Assembly (NCBI GenBank): GCA_012845835.1
Contig: JABAKD010000018.1
Span: forward strand, 6,944,862-7,008,861
Length of the DNA stretch: 64,000 nt
Direction: 5' to 3'
From: Undaria pinnatifida
Lineage: Eukaryota; Sar; Phaeophyceae; Laminariales; Alariaceae
The notes beneath the pieces were generated by a model. That model did not search any database. It was not told the origin of the DNA and saw only the letters and a list, made by a program, of their open reading frames with translations. Both the position numbers and the translations under genes were made by a program. Positions 33,960-45,910 of the stretch are shown piece after piece; within the stretch, counting starts at the first letter, position 1, and the number at the start of each line of letters is the position of its first letter.

Positions 33960-36900
33960 GGATTTTGCCCCGGTAGGAGCCCAGGATGCAAGACGTGTTT
34001 CAACAGCAGGAAATGGCCATGTACAGGGGGTCCTGATTCAGCAGCCAAAGCTAAGTCCGTGCTGGACACTGCTGTTTGCAATTACCCCAGCCTAGACCAC
34101 GACCACCAGCTCCCCGCTGTCGTCTGCTTTTTTCGGGTGTACGTACCATGGACATTTTCCTTGTGTTATTTGATTTGCAAGGGATACCAAAATGTCGTTT
34201 CCCCTTGAACGATTCCTGAGAACGGACGTGGAGGAGGAGGGAAGGGGTGGGGGCGGGGGGCGGGGGGCATGCGCGCCTACGAGGGTGTGCTGTCGGTGAA
34301 GATGTGTCCCCTCTTATTGCTTTCACGGCAGGTAATAGTTAGAAATAGTATAGTGTCGGTATGTATCGCCGGTTGGGGTGTGGGTAGGTTGTTGACAGTT
34401 GTTCTTTGTTTTACGGGTGGAGGTGTTATCTGACGTCTGGTAGTCGGTACTCAGTATATGTGCCGTGCGAATAGCAGTCTATTGTGGAGTTTCTTTACGG
34501 CAGACAGACTCTAATCGGGTGCGTTGTGTCCTGAACGATGATGGGCATAGAGGGCTTCGAGACAACCCTTGCCAGCGTGTTTTTTTTGCCACGTGTAAGA
34601 AAAGATACCCCACAATACTTATGGACCGCGAAACAACGGGCGATTTAAAACTTTTCTGGGCGACACAGCCTATTGACCGCTTTGGTGTGCATTGGTGTTG
34701 GCAGTAGTAGTTAGAGTGATAAGTGGTCCAACAAGAATTCAACCTCGCCAGTATTGATTGTCGGGGAGGGGAGGGGGGTGCGCCCGAACGTGTTGCGTTT
34801 ACAGATGTGAATCCGTATCAGCAGATAGTTGAGGTATTCTCGAGTTCCCCAAGTTGGTATTTTGGTATATAGTCTACACGTACAATTTTTTTATTTGGTT
34901 TGGGGCGAGCAAATGCGCTGATCCCATCAGCTATCCCCCCGATTTACGCATTGTTGCGCAACAAATCGCAGTAGTTATATCATACTCGTCCTAGAGTTTT
35001 GTGTTATTTACATATTAGTTACCAGGCAGTTCTATATGCGGCGGGGAGGGTGAACGTAACCCGGGGTGTTCTCTGTTAGGCGGTCGTTCGCGTTGAGCGT
35101 TACGTAGTCGTTTCGTGCCAGTGTGCTTTTTTTGTGCGTGTGTTTTAGCTCCAGGCTTGCGAGTTTCTGATCCGTGGCCAACGTGCGCGATTGCGTAGTT
35201 GACGGGGCTGTTACATCGAGAAGTTTGGTTGCCGGTTTGGGCGCCGGCGTACAGTGCAGGACGCCTGCACTGGATCATGTCAGAAACCGGAATGTTGGCC
35301 TAGGCTGAGTATCGTAGTGGGAAAGAGGGCGCTGCACATATTATTTGTTTGGTGTTTCCTCTCCCTCATTCCGATTTTATCGTTTGTAGCAAGTACCCCT
35401 TCATCACACTTGGTACGTGGTATAGCATATCACCTGCCTGCGTGAGATAACCGGCGAGCAAGGGCCTAATACGCGAAGCTAATATCCAAGTATCTGTCAA
35501 CCACCTACCTTGACAAACGACCAGAGAAGTGCTAGAGGCTCCCCTGCATAGCAGCAGTAGCGGACAGTCCTGATGTCTCCATTTCGATCACACCTTCACA
35601 CGTAACGTCGTCGGCACGATTTGTGCACGTTTAACTGCTTCTGCCCTGCAAGCTTGAGGTGTGGGTGTGGGTCGTAAAGCGCCGCAACTTCGATCAATTC
35701 TTCGATTTACTCGAGATCGATCAATTCTTCGAATACTCCAGATTGACTTTTTTATTAATAGTTTCTCCCTGAATATATATGCTTTGCATCTGTGTATATA
35801 CGACCTCTCGGGGTGGGCTAGTGTTATGGTATCCAATCTATCCCGTTGCCGCGTCATGATTTGTCGCAAATGTCCCATTAGCTTACCTGGCAGGCGTTAT
35901 CGCTCCCCTGTACAATAATGATTTTTCGCGTCACGCCGTTCAGAACACATTCGGCGAGTTAGGAACTATAACTAACTATAGATACACATTGCAGCCATCT
36001 GCCAAGCACCTTGTGTGCGTGACCAGACCAGAACCAGAGATACTTCTGCATTTGCGTTCTATTAGCAGGGCTCTACGTCCATAGTACACATACCTTCACA
36101 CGTAGCGTCGTCGGCGGGTTCTATATACGCCTATGATCTGCTTCTGCCTGGCAAGTTATAGGTCTGGGTGTGGGTCGTGATGGGCCCTGTCTTCGGCCGA
36201 TTCTCCAAAAATCGCCGGATGGATGGACTTACTCTAGGAGTTGTTCCTGGCAGAATATATGTCTTATTAGAAGAGCTCCGTTCCGCAGGTGGCTAACGCC
36301 GCCCCCTCCTACGTACGCTCGTGCAGGAATAATACAACTACTAAATTCAAAGGGGGCAGAGAGAAGAGGCCCATGATTTATTTGGTGCAACTAGCGATTT
36401 GATAATGAGCTATTGTTTGTGCAGAGCTGACCCCCCTGTGCCTGTTGTGTTGCGCTGTGCTGTGCTGTGTGCTTGTTGGCGATGCCACGCCCTGATCGGC
36501 AGCACGCGTGTATAATTTGCGAAAAAAAGGTAAGCAAGACATAGGACCGAGAGAGGACAATAGTGTGTAAAAACAAAAAAGAGAAGAACACCGTACATAC
36601 CAGTATACCAGGTACTTTGGGCTTATTTAGCATGATACCTTGGTGCACTGTATGTTCGAAATAAATAGCAAAGCGCATCACGGCACGGCACAACACCGCA
36701 CCGAAGGGCAAGACACACAGCACCGCACGGCACCGCATGGCGCTGTACGCTGCGTTGCTGAGCTATTATTATGTAACTGGTTGTATGAGGTTGACTGCTA
36801 TATACTCGTAGTTATCCCAACCGAAAACATACATTCATGACATACACACTAAACACGCTACCTAGGACCGAAGTATTAAAAAAAAATGAACAACGCCGAA

Positions 36901-38430
36901 AATCATGCTAAACATGGGAGGTGAACAGAAACAACGAACGTTACTGAGTCAATATAACGACGAAATGCAATACTTACACGGCACAACAAGGGTACAATGT
37001 GATATATCCTCTGCTCGAAGGAAGTCGATCGAGACTGGGAAATCCACCTCGTATCCCTACTGTTTGGGTAGAAAGAGCTAGTCGTCGGCTTTATCCCCGA
37101 TCATTTCATACACATCTGTCGCGTTAAACTTCCCACAGCTCATCACGTGTCACCCGCCAATATGTCGGGATCCAACGATTGCACTTATGAACCGGTATCC
37201 ACGGTTGAGTGAGTTTCCCAACCCTTAGCCCAGATCCGAAGCAACACCTACTACCTCGTCCATATCCATGTACTCAATAGGCAGATTAATTATACATGTA
37301 TAAAACCTACTCGTAAACTTTAATTAAAGGCTTCAACCCTGACCTCGCTCAGTATTTGGATGCAACCCACACCGTTTTAGCAAAATAATATATACACACA
37401 TAGTTTAACTATGAACAGTAACGGTATTATAAGGGTATTATAATACCGCTATAATCCATAGTTAGTTGTCAAGAATGGTTATTGCATGTTTAACCCCAGG
37501 GATAGATATCCATTCAACCGTACTTGACAAAAGCCGCGAGGGGGAGCGTTGAAATTCCCAGACGTCCCTCGCACCTTCGTTCTTAGCCCCAAGAAACGGT
37601 TTTCTCGGCGTACACAAATATGTTTTGTAGATATACGTAACAAGCCCCCCAAAATTTTCCCCCACATAAAATGGTGAAATACCACCGTAAAGCAATACGT
37701 ATTCGAAGACACCACTCTGAAACAACACGTCAACGAAGTCTAGAAAACCAACCAAACATACACATGTAACAACAACCACCCGGACACATAATTATCAAAT
37801 ATTAAGGACGCTCGCACACTAAAACCACATATACGAATTCCAGTCTAAAGATGGAACCCATATACCCTGGGTTTCCAAACTGAAGTCCCTCCGCGTCAGA
37901 AACATCACATAGTCTACATAGAGCTTTTGCACAAACCTAAAACGCGTTAAAACTGCTCGTTACTAAATAACAGGTTTGCGAGAACTCAAAAACAAACAGA
38001 CCGAGTGACGGGGTAATCACAGCAGCGCAATTAATTATAGCATTCGCCCATCACGCCACCTCCTTGCAATTGGTTTTAGGCATCAGCGAACTGGACCCAA
38101 CGCATGCCCGTAGTGTCTTTGGTGGAGTCAGGGGCGGTAGTAAAAACCAAGTGCGCGCTGCTCGATAACCTGATCCTGGCCGTCGGTATACTGAGCAATT
38201 TCCAGGCCGCTTTTCCTCTGTATCAGGTGTGTAAAGAATTGCCATTTGTCATTTTCAAGAACGCGGTCGTGTTGCCATATGCTACCTGGTGTGATGTAGA
38301 GGAAAGGAACACCACTCAGCGATCATCCACTACACCCTAGGGCATGTTTTCGTGAGCACCACTAACACGAGCATCAGGCGTGAACGCGGAATCTACAGGA
38401 CCACAACATGTTAGACGACATGAAAATACA
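32603..38430. other. gene-poor stretch
   Basis: No convincing coding region. Items seen: a G-rich run at 34230-34270; two diverged copies of a ~95-bp segment with CCTTCACACGTA and GGTGTGGGTCGT (35594-35690 and 36090-36182); GATCAATTCTTCGA twice near 35690-35730; a dispersed repeat at 36370-36750. 36850-38430 is AT-rich and unrecognised. Confidence 0.5.
36370..36750 (-). repeat. dispersed repeat, GCACAGC-rich
   Basis: Reverse relative of 58310-58740 and 58790-59090, sharing the GCTATTATCAAATCGCTAG-type end, a GCACAGCACAGC core and one or two TACCAGGTA motifs. Confidence 0.6.
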
Positions 38431-38901
38431 GGGCGTATAATCGTACATTGGCTAAAAATAATGTGAAAAGGAAGTATAGGCAGATATGGCAAAATTGCGG
38501 TAGACCGCACGACCCACCTATTACGCAAGGCATTTCGTGCTTACCTGCCGTCTGCATGATCGCCTGACAACCTCTGCCAAACGAAGGAGCATATGCATAA
38601 CAAAGTAACGTAATTGAACGCGGGCACATCAAGCGTTCCTTTCAAAACACTGACGATCTGCACTTACTTCTTCCCTTCGTGTTCAATGTGGTGACATTTG
38701 CATGACCACATCACCTCGCTTGCTGTGTTTGTCATATGTATCTCTGAATCAGAATTAGCGACCTCAGAGCCCCACATCGGCACGGTAATAATTATGGGCG
38801 TTTAATCGTACATTAGCTAATAACAATGTGAAAAAGAAGTACATGCGGATATGTTAAAATTGCGGTAGACCACACTACCAGCCTATCTATTACGTAGGGT
38901 A

Positions 38902-39012
38902 GCAACTGAGTTAAATCGACACACGACGCGTATGAAAATACGTGGAAGTGTGGTGAGCTAAAGCTTTATTTTTCCCCATCCGCCGGAGGAGAAAAAAAAA
39001 GAAAAAAAAAGA
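38902..39012 (+). mobile_element. 5'-truncated SINE-like retroposon
   Basis: A 111-bp insert ending in an A-rich tail and flanked by a perfect 6-bp duplication, AGGGTA (38896-38901 and 39013-39018). It matches the 3' half of the reverse insert at 39132-39339. Confidence 0.75.
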
Positions 39013-39126
39013 AGGGTATTTCGTACCTACCGTCTGCACGATCGCCCTCCAACCTCTGGCAAATGAAGTAGCATATTATGCCTAACGAAGTAACGTAATT
39101 GAGCGCGGGTGCATCAAGCGTTCCTT

Positions 39127-39131
<5 letters not shown>

Positions 39132-39158
<27 letters not shown>

Positions 39159-39339
39159 CATCTTTCGGCGGATGGGGAAAAATAAAGCTTTAGCTCACCA
39201 CACTTCCACGTATTTTCATACGCGTCGTGTGTCGATTTAACTCAGTCAGTGTTGCTTTCGCAGCCCAACGCTAGCTGGCGCACCCTTCGGGTCCCATTGT
39301 AGGTATAGCGTAAGCTGTCCCTATCAGTGGTCTTCGTTA
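39132..39339 (-). mobile_element. SINE-like retroposon with poly(A) tail
   Basis: A 208-bp insert on the minus strand. Its tail is seen as T27 (39132-39158), and the flanks are CAAA (39128-39131 and 39340-39343). No tRNA A/B boxes are clear, so its origin is unknown. Confidence 0.7.
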
Positions 39340-40170
39340 CAAAACACCGACGATTTGCACTTCTTCCCCTCGGGCTCAATGGTGGTGATATTGCATGACC
39401 ACATCACCTCGCTTGTTGTTTTTTGCAATATGTATCTCTGTCTTAGAATTGGCGACCTCAGAGCCCCACATCGGCACGGCAACATATCATGGTAGCTACA
39501 TGGTTGCACCTGTCGATTGGAATCTTCTATCTTGCGATCCATGTAAAATAACACACTACGAAGCTATTAATACAACACATAGTCCACGATAGGAAAACAC
39601 AGCAGCAGTGACTGTTCCGCAGGGGGGAACCCGAACACAACACTACTGCTGTGCTGTAGTGCAAAAAAAAAACGGTACCTACCTGGTATAGGGCCTTACC
39701 CAATAAGCTTTTTTTTTCCCGAATATAAGCTTTTTTTTTTCAGCGGGCATAGGCTTTAAAACTGGAAATAAGCTCGTGATATATGCCAGTTTTGCACGGA
39801 TAAGCTCGACTTATGCTCGCTCTTTGTTGCATCTCTAGCTTGATTTTTGTTCGATAAAAGCGTGTTTGCTCGTCTAAAACTCGTTGGGCATCCCTGCTTG
39901 TCGTCGATATGCTCGTGAAACGTGGGTTCTTAGGCTATTTTTGTTTTTTCTTCTACAAGCCACATGGCAGGTGCAGGTGTGTCAGTGCTGAAAAAGTAAA
40001 ATATAGACTAAATTATCCACATTCTTTCCACTACGCATCCCTCCGATATACACCTTCTGCATAAATACTTCATCATCATCAGTTAGTTGTAGTCATTCGA
40101 CTTGCGTCGCCCCCGGGAGGCACGTGTCCACCTCCCGAAGGGGAACCTTGTAGACTATACGATTCGTTTA

Positions 40171-40358
40171 CAGTACGAGTAGGTGGTCCTATATAGTGCG
40201 GGTATGTGTCACGAAAAATTTACTCGCACTATACCGGGCACCCGCACTATACAAAAACCGGCCACTATAAAGGGGTCTATATTCTGCCAAGCGATTTCAC
40301 CCGCACAATATCGGACACCCCGCACTATATGACCCGCACTATATAGGGCCACCTACTG
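40171..40358. mobile_element. pogo/Tc1-like MITE
   Basis: 188 bp with TIR CAGTA...GGTGGYCCTATATAGTG on both ends, flanked by TA (40169-40170 and 40359-40360). It contains repeated CCCGCACTATA. The left TIR has an extra CGAGTA relative to the right. It is nested inside the hAT element. Confidence 0.65.
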
Positions 40359-40504
40359 TAGTCTATATACCTGGTATAGTCTATGCTCCTAGACTATATA
40401 TACTTCGAAAGTGTATACTCGTATATTTACGTATATCGTACTACTACTGATTGATGTTGTTGTGTGTTTTTGTGTTGTGTCCAGCAGTGCCTTGCTGCCT
40501 TTTC

Positions 40505-41612
40505 TAGGGCTGTGAGTTGGCTGACTATTAGTTGCCAGCTAGTTATTAGCTGGCTAGTTTAGTTAGTTAGTTGCGGCGGTGCCAACTATCCAACTATTTT
40601 TGGGTTTTGGGATTCCTTGCTTGTAGGAAGGCTTGTTTGGTACGGGGTGCGTAGTTCTCGGCGTCCCCAAGCAGTACCAGCGTACCAGCACGAACTGTCC
40701 GCCGTTTTGGTGTTTCTCTGCCTTGTGTCTTAGTGTTTTCTCGAAGCTCGTGTGGTTTCTTCTGTTGAAGTTTGCACGTGTTGCGCTTTGGTTCGGTCCA
40801 AGGGGGGTGTACTCATGCCGTGCACGGCCGTAAGCGTATGACCATGAGGGGAGGGGGCGGAAAACGGGGACAGGGATCCACACTTTCATGCGAGATTATT
40901 TGCCGGGTTCTGCATCTTTGTACGAGTACAGTATACAGTAAAAGGTAAAAGGTAAAAGGTAGAACTCTGGTCTTGTGGTTCATACGGTCAACTGTGATGG
41001 CGGGACTTTGTCCCAACGTGCTATTTATTAATGTAATAATACAAGTATGTCTCTCTCATGAGTGTGTCAACTGGATGATGAGCACCTCTGGCTCGGGTGT
41101 TTGAGCGATGCTCGCCCTGAGCTGTGTGTCGATCCCAGGCTATTTTGTGTCCTATTTTTAGTTTGTACTGGTGATGTGCTACTGCCTGCTGCGCGAGTAT
41201 GTACGTACGTACCATATACGTTTATGGCATCTCTTTAATATCCGACAAACTGAGACGAATTTTAGAAATATACCTGTTTCGTGATCAAAACCAGAGATAA
41301 ACTTGGCCCATTTATCATGCTTCTTGTGTGTAAAATGAAGGCAAATAGCGTAATTTTTGCCTCCGGCGGCGCCTTCAGCGGGATCTTCCGGAGGCGCCTC
41401 CGGCGGGCCCTCCGGGGGCGCCTCCAGCGGGGCCCCCTCGGCCGGGGGGGGCTTTTTTGGCTCGCTTCGCTCGCCTAACTTTAGTCGACTAGTTGGCTGG
41501 CTTCGCCAGCCAACTGCTTCGCCAGCCAACTAGTCAACTAAAGTTAGTTAGTTGGCTGGCTTCGCCAGCCAACTAATAACTAGGCGGAAACTCCAGCCAA
41601 CTCACAGCCCTA
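40505..41612. mobile_element. second hAT element nested in the first
   Basis: 1,108 bp with TIR TAGGGCTGTGAGTTGGCT and a perfect 8-bp target duplication, GCCTTTTC (40497-40504 and 41613-41620). The right end holds a cluster of hairpins built from TTGGCTGGC-TTC-GCCAGCCAA. Open frames inside show no transposase core, so it is non-autonomous. Confidence 0.8.
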
Positions 41613-42779
41613 GCCTTTTCCATACCACCGCCCACCATGAACAGCCCACCATGTCAATTTGAAAACTTGCTTGAACTCTCTACTCGGAACTCGACAGCAA
41701 AAACAGAGCTAGCGAGCTAGCCAAACACAGCCGACTACCCAGTACCCCCGCACCCCGCACGACGCAATGCTACTCTTCCCGCCCCCTGTTGTACTTGAAG
41801 ATGAGAGCGGTTGCCATCGCTGCAAGATCGGAAGATCGGAAGATCGGCTGCGTCCCTCGCGCTCTCCGCATTTTTTGTGCTCGCGTGGGCGCGTGGGCGC
41901 GCGCGTGTGTGTGCGTGTTCAAGTGTTCTTATGTAGAACCGTCCAATATCGCGATAAACAGAGCCGACAATGGGTGTAATTAAGCCTCGTGAATTGCATT
42001 ATTACTATTACCGTGCGGCCACTTTTTGGCGTCTCCACCGCCGTGCTGCTAGACAACCATTCAAGCATATACAACTGAAATGGAGGCGGGCATAACCACC
42101 TTTTATGCTCGATTTCCCTTGTTATGCTCCCACATAAGCTATTTGACATGGTGGCTATGCTCGGTCGGACATAAGCTTTTCCATAAGCTCAAAAGGCCAA
42201 TATAAGCTAAAAGATATGCTAGCTTATTGGGTAAGGCCCTAACCTGGTATTATTGTAGACTAGCAGATTTAATTTTTCGGTGTGGTATACCAGGTACAAA
42301 ACATTTTTTAGGCGTGTTTTTTTCCTAGGCGCGGTTTTTTGGTAACCGCGCCTAAAAAATGTTTTGTATACCACACCGAAAAATTAAATCTGCTAGTTAG
42401 TCTAGTCTAGAATAATACCAGGTACAGTTTTTTTTTTCACTACAACAGCAGTACAGTTGTGTTCGGGTTCCCCTCTGCGGAATAGTCACTGCTGTGTTTG
42501 TTCTTACGTCCTATCGTGGCTTGAATGCCCTTTGGGTCTCGTCGTTTCTGTGCAGAGCCAGGAAGGGGGCGCTATTTTGGCCTTAACAGCAAAAATGACG
42601 GTTTCATGAGTTGTAGAGGGTTGCATCAACCTCTGGGGGGTTCTTACTACATGTATGTGCTTTTTCGTGTATTGGGACGAGAACTCTACGAGCCTTTGCT
42701 CTGTACGACGACTAGTTCTCTCTCCCTTGTTCTGTGCTCCAATGCACAACCAATGCAAAGAATATCGCGTGACCGCGGG

Positions 42780-43900
42780 GCGGTCTGGCTACCCGGTCTT
42801 GGAACTTACGAACACGGTAGCCTCCCAGTGGTCCCAGGTTTCAAGTTCCGTACAGGATGTGGAGCAAGGGGGCGCATTTTTCGACGGCTTCACGAAAGAA
42901 GCATCCTGTCTGTAACGACAGCCGAGGACGACGTGTGAAGGCAACTACGACGTGGTTTTTTCAGCCGATCGCCCCGAACATAAACCAGCGACTTCGGGTG
43001 CCTCTCTGAAGTCTCTCAGATCCTTGTAGACTCCCAGTGTCTCTGACGTCTCTCAGGCCCTTGTGGCCTCCCGGTGGTCCTGAAGTTTCAAGTTGAGGGT
43101 GTGTGGAGCGAAGGGGCGCAATTTTCGTCGGATGTCAAGCAGGGTGGGTAGCCGCGGGCGGCTTCGACGTCCGCCTCGACACCACATCTATCTGAAGAAT
43201 GACCAACTAAACAACTGCACCATCCGAAGTGTTGACCATACACCAGTGATTATACCCCTGCCTACCCTCAGGCCCCTATAATCTTGGTTTCCGGGATTTC
43301 AAGTGCCGCGTAGAGGGTGTGGGGTAGGTGGAGCGATGGGCGGGCAAATTTCGACGGTTTTGTGACAGATGCATACATACTGCTGCACATATTAAGACGG
43401 CGGCCGGACGTAGGGTCGAGCGTGTACTAAAAGCGGACCTTGCTTCCAGCTGATCGCCGACGCGTGCTACGATCGAGGTAGCCTTTTTCTGAAATGGTTT
43501 CAGAATGACGGTGCTCCTCAACCCCAAATCGTCCGAAATCGGCCATTTTATTGCATGATTCTCGTCGTCGTGTACCTAGACTATGGGCTATGGGATTGTT
43601 CATCCCGTACATATTAATAGCAGTTTCATTTTTCTCCATGTGATGTAGTCTAGACCTCTAGTCTATACGAGTATCAGTTTTTGGGGGAGGTCTTACAGCC
43701 TCAAAAAATGAGTTGTGCACCTCTATCGTAGCACGCGTGCGCCCACAATATAAACCAGCGATTCGTAACAGCATGTCGTTCCCGTCTCTCAGATCCCTGG
43801 GACCTCCCAGTACTCCCGAGTGCTAAAGTTCCGTACATGGTGCGTGGAGTGTGGAGCGTGGGGGCGCCATTCTCGACGGGTTTATCAGTTGCCAGGTATT
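42780..43900. repeat. diverged repeat units
   Basis: Segments sharing TGGAGCGWGGGGGCGC, AACATAAACCAGCGA and TCTCTCAGATCC(C/T)T recur at about 42850-42990, 43085-43140, 43310-43360 and 43740-43880. Frames through them are not conserved. Confidence 0.55.
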
Positions 43901-43946
43901 CGCCAAAAAGAAACGTTTCGCTTTTTGTTGGTAGTCGTGTTCACCC

Positions 43947-43956
43947 GTTCTTCCTT
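43947..43956. repeat. MULE target-site duplication, left copy
   Basis: GTTCTTCCTT adjoins the left TIR and is repeated at 55754-55763. Mutator-like elements create 8-11 bp duplications. Confidence 0.8.
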
Positions 43957-44252
43957 GGGGAGTGATAATGACACACATGTGGGTGTCATTTTTTTGACAC
44001 ACAGGGGACAAAAGAGCTCCATCCCCGGGTTTCCACCCTCTGGTTTATGCTTATCGGACACAGCATGCACCTCTCTTTGAGGTCGCAAAGAAGGCTGGAT
44101 GTCGCGCCCTGTAGGCACGCCGACACCACCGCAGACAGCAGCACGTAGTCTGCACATCACTGACCCTTCCATATCCAAGTCGTGGAGCCGGAGATGAAAA
44201 AATCGTCGAGAATGATCCCCCTTCGTGGTGCCGTCACCACAGCAGCAGCAGC
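43957..44252. repeat. MULE left terminal inverted repeat
   Basis: Pairs without gaps with 55451-55746. The outer ~210 bp are identical by eye. Confidence 0.9.
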
Positions 44253-45560
44253 ACGCAGATCAAACATGCTGCCTGCACTCAATCACCACAGATAGCAGCA
44301 GGTAGGATAGATCTTTATCACCGTCAAATATCCGACTGTTGGCGATCATGATGGAGAAAACGTGGACATAGAGCTTAGTTTGAGACACCTTCACAGGCGC
44401 AGCAGCAAACAGCAGCACTGATGCCGGGCCACTGATGCCCCGTAGTACAACCACCAGCACGCAAAGATGAAAGAAGGAACGAGGCAGATCAAGCGCGTTG
44501 CTGGCACGCCATCACCACGATAGATAGCGGACGCAATCTATGCATTGTTGCTGATCCTACATATCTCCGTTTAGGGGTTCGAGACCGACAAATCAGCACG
44601 TAGTCTGCACATCACTGACCTTTCCATATCCAAGTCGTGGAGCCAGAGATGGAAAAATCGTCGAGAACGAGCTCCCTTCGTGGTGCCGTCATCAGAGCAG
44701 CAGCAGCACGCAGATCAAACATGCTGCCTGCCGCACGCAGTCACCTCAACAGAGAGCAGCAGCTAGGCTAGATGTTTATCACCGTCACATATCCGACTTT
44801 TGGCGTTCATGATGGAGAAAACGCGGAGATAGAGCTTAGTTTGATAGTTTGAGATGATACCTTCACAGGCGCAGCAGCAAACAGCAGCACTACTAGTGCC
44901 CCGTAGTACAACCACCAGCACGCAAAGATGAAAGAAGGAACGAGGCAGATCAAGCGCGTTGCTGGCACGCTATGACGATAGACAGCGGACGCAATCTATG
45001 CATTGAATCTATGCATTGTTGCTGACCCTAGATAGCCCTAGATATCTCCGTTTAGGGGTTCGAGACCGACAAATCAGCACGTAGTCTGCACATCACTGAC
45101 CCTTCCATATCCAAGTCGTGGAGCCGGAGATGAAAAAATCGTCGAGAACGAGCTCCCTTCGTGGTGTCGTCATCAGAGCAGCAGCAGCATAGGCACCCGC
45201 GCCAGCCACCAAAGATCTCCGCGGCGGAGACGCAGATCAAACATGCTGCCTGCACGCAATCACCTCCACAGATAGTAGCAGCTAGGCTAGATGGTTATGA
45301 CCGTCAGATATCCGACGTTTGGCGTTCATGATGGAGAAAACGTGGAGATAGAGCTTAGTTTGAGACACCTTCACAGGCGCAGCAGCAAACAGCAGCACTG
45401 GTGTCACGAAGTACAACCACTACCAGGACGCAAAGATGAAAGAAGGAACGAGGCAGATCAAGCGCGTTGCTGGCACGCCATCACCACGATAGACAGCGGA
45501 CGCAATCTATGCATTGTTGTTGACCCTAGATATCTCCGTTCAGGGGTTCGAGACCGGGAA
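44139..45560. repeat. three ~455-485 bp subterminal tandem repeats
   Basis: Units start with CAGCACGTAGTCTGCACATC at 44139, 44594 and 45075. Each includes the inner ~115 bp of the TIR plus ~350 bp more (AGCGCGTTGCTGGCACGC, GACGCAATCTATGCATTG). Such iterated subterminal sequence may bind transposase; that is inference. Confidence 0.85.
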
Positions 45561-45910
45561 ATCGAGACAGGGAAATCGTCAGAGTCTGATGCACTACACC
45601 CCATCGTTTGAAATACCCGTCGACAGGTTCGTCCTCCACTAGAATCTCACCCTGATTGTTCTGGTAGGCGAAGGTGCTGTATGCATGGGCTGCGCCCTCC
45701 CGGAGGGAACAGTATACGCCATCCAACGTCAGACCGTCTTCAAATACCACACAAACAAAACCGGTGACAACAGCAGCATAAAACCACCAATGAACCAGCA
45801 CATAGACATGTTTTCCACCCAGGCAGGCTCTCTCCCCAATCCTCGCGGCCCATGGACACGAGCAAGGCAAACACCAAGCGCGGTTCAAAACAGCAAACAG
45901 CTGGAAGTTC

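Larger units (their letters stand above)
38431..39487. repeat. 365-bp tandem duplication split by two retroposons
   Basis: Unit 1 (38431-38795) is repeated as unit 2 (38796-39487). Unit 2 is longer only because it holds inserts at 38902-39012 and 39132-39339. Unit 1 serves as the empty-site reference for both. Confidence 0.8.
39689..42241. mobile_element. non-autonomous hAT element
   Basis: A 2,553-bp element with TIRs TAGGGCCTTACCCAATAAG and a perfect 8-bp target duplication, ACCTGGTA (39681-39688 and 42242-42249). hAT elements make 8-bp duplications and often start TAGGG or CAGGG. AAGCTTAT-rich subterminal repeats lie inside both ends. No transposase is present. Confidence 0.8.
39584..42519. 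mobile_element. foldback DNA element split by a hAT insertion
   Basis: Ends are CCACGATAGG and CCTATCGTGG. Arms of ~170 bp (39584-39688 plus 42250-42314, against 42346-42519) are inverted repeats with an internal hairpin GGCGCGGTT/AACCGCGCC. Without the inserted hAT the element would be ~380 bp. The left arm carries a 7-bp CCAGGTA insertion (42290-42296) absent from the right arm. Confidence 0.7.

Noticed and set aside
37462-37779. 105-codon minus-strand frame in AT-rich DNA
   Set aside because: No motif or conserved partner; length is within chance for this region.
39689-42241. First read as a TA-duplicating Tc1/mariner-like element
   Set aside because: The exact flanks give a perfect 8-bp duplication, ACCTGGTA, which fits hAT better.
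44139-45560. Regular repeats considered as a CRISPR-like array
   Set aside because: Units are ~470 bp, contiguous and TIR-derived, with no short repeat/spacer pattern, in a eukaryotic setting.
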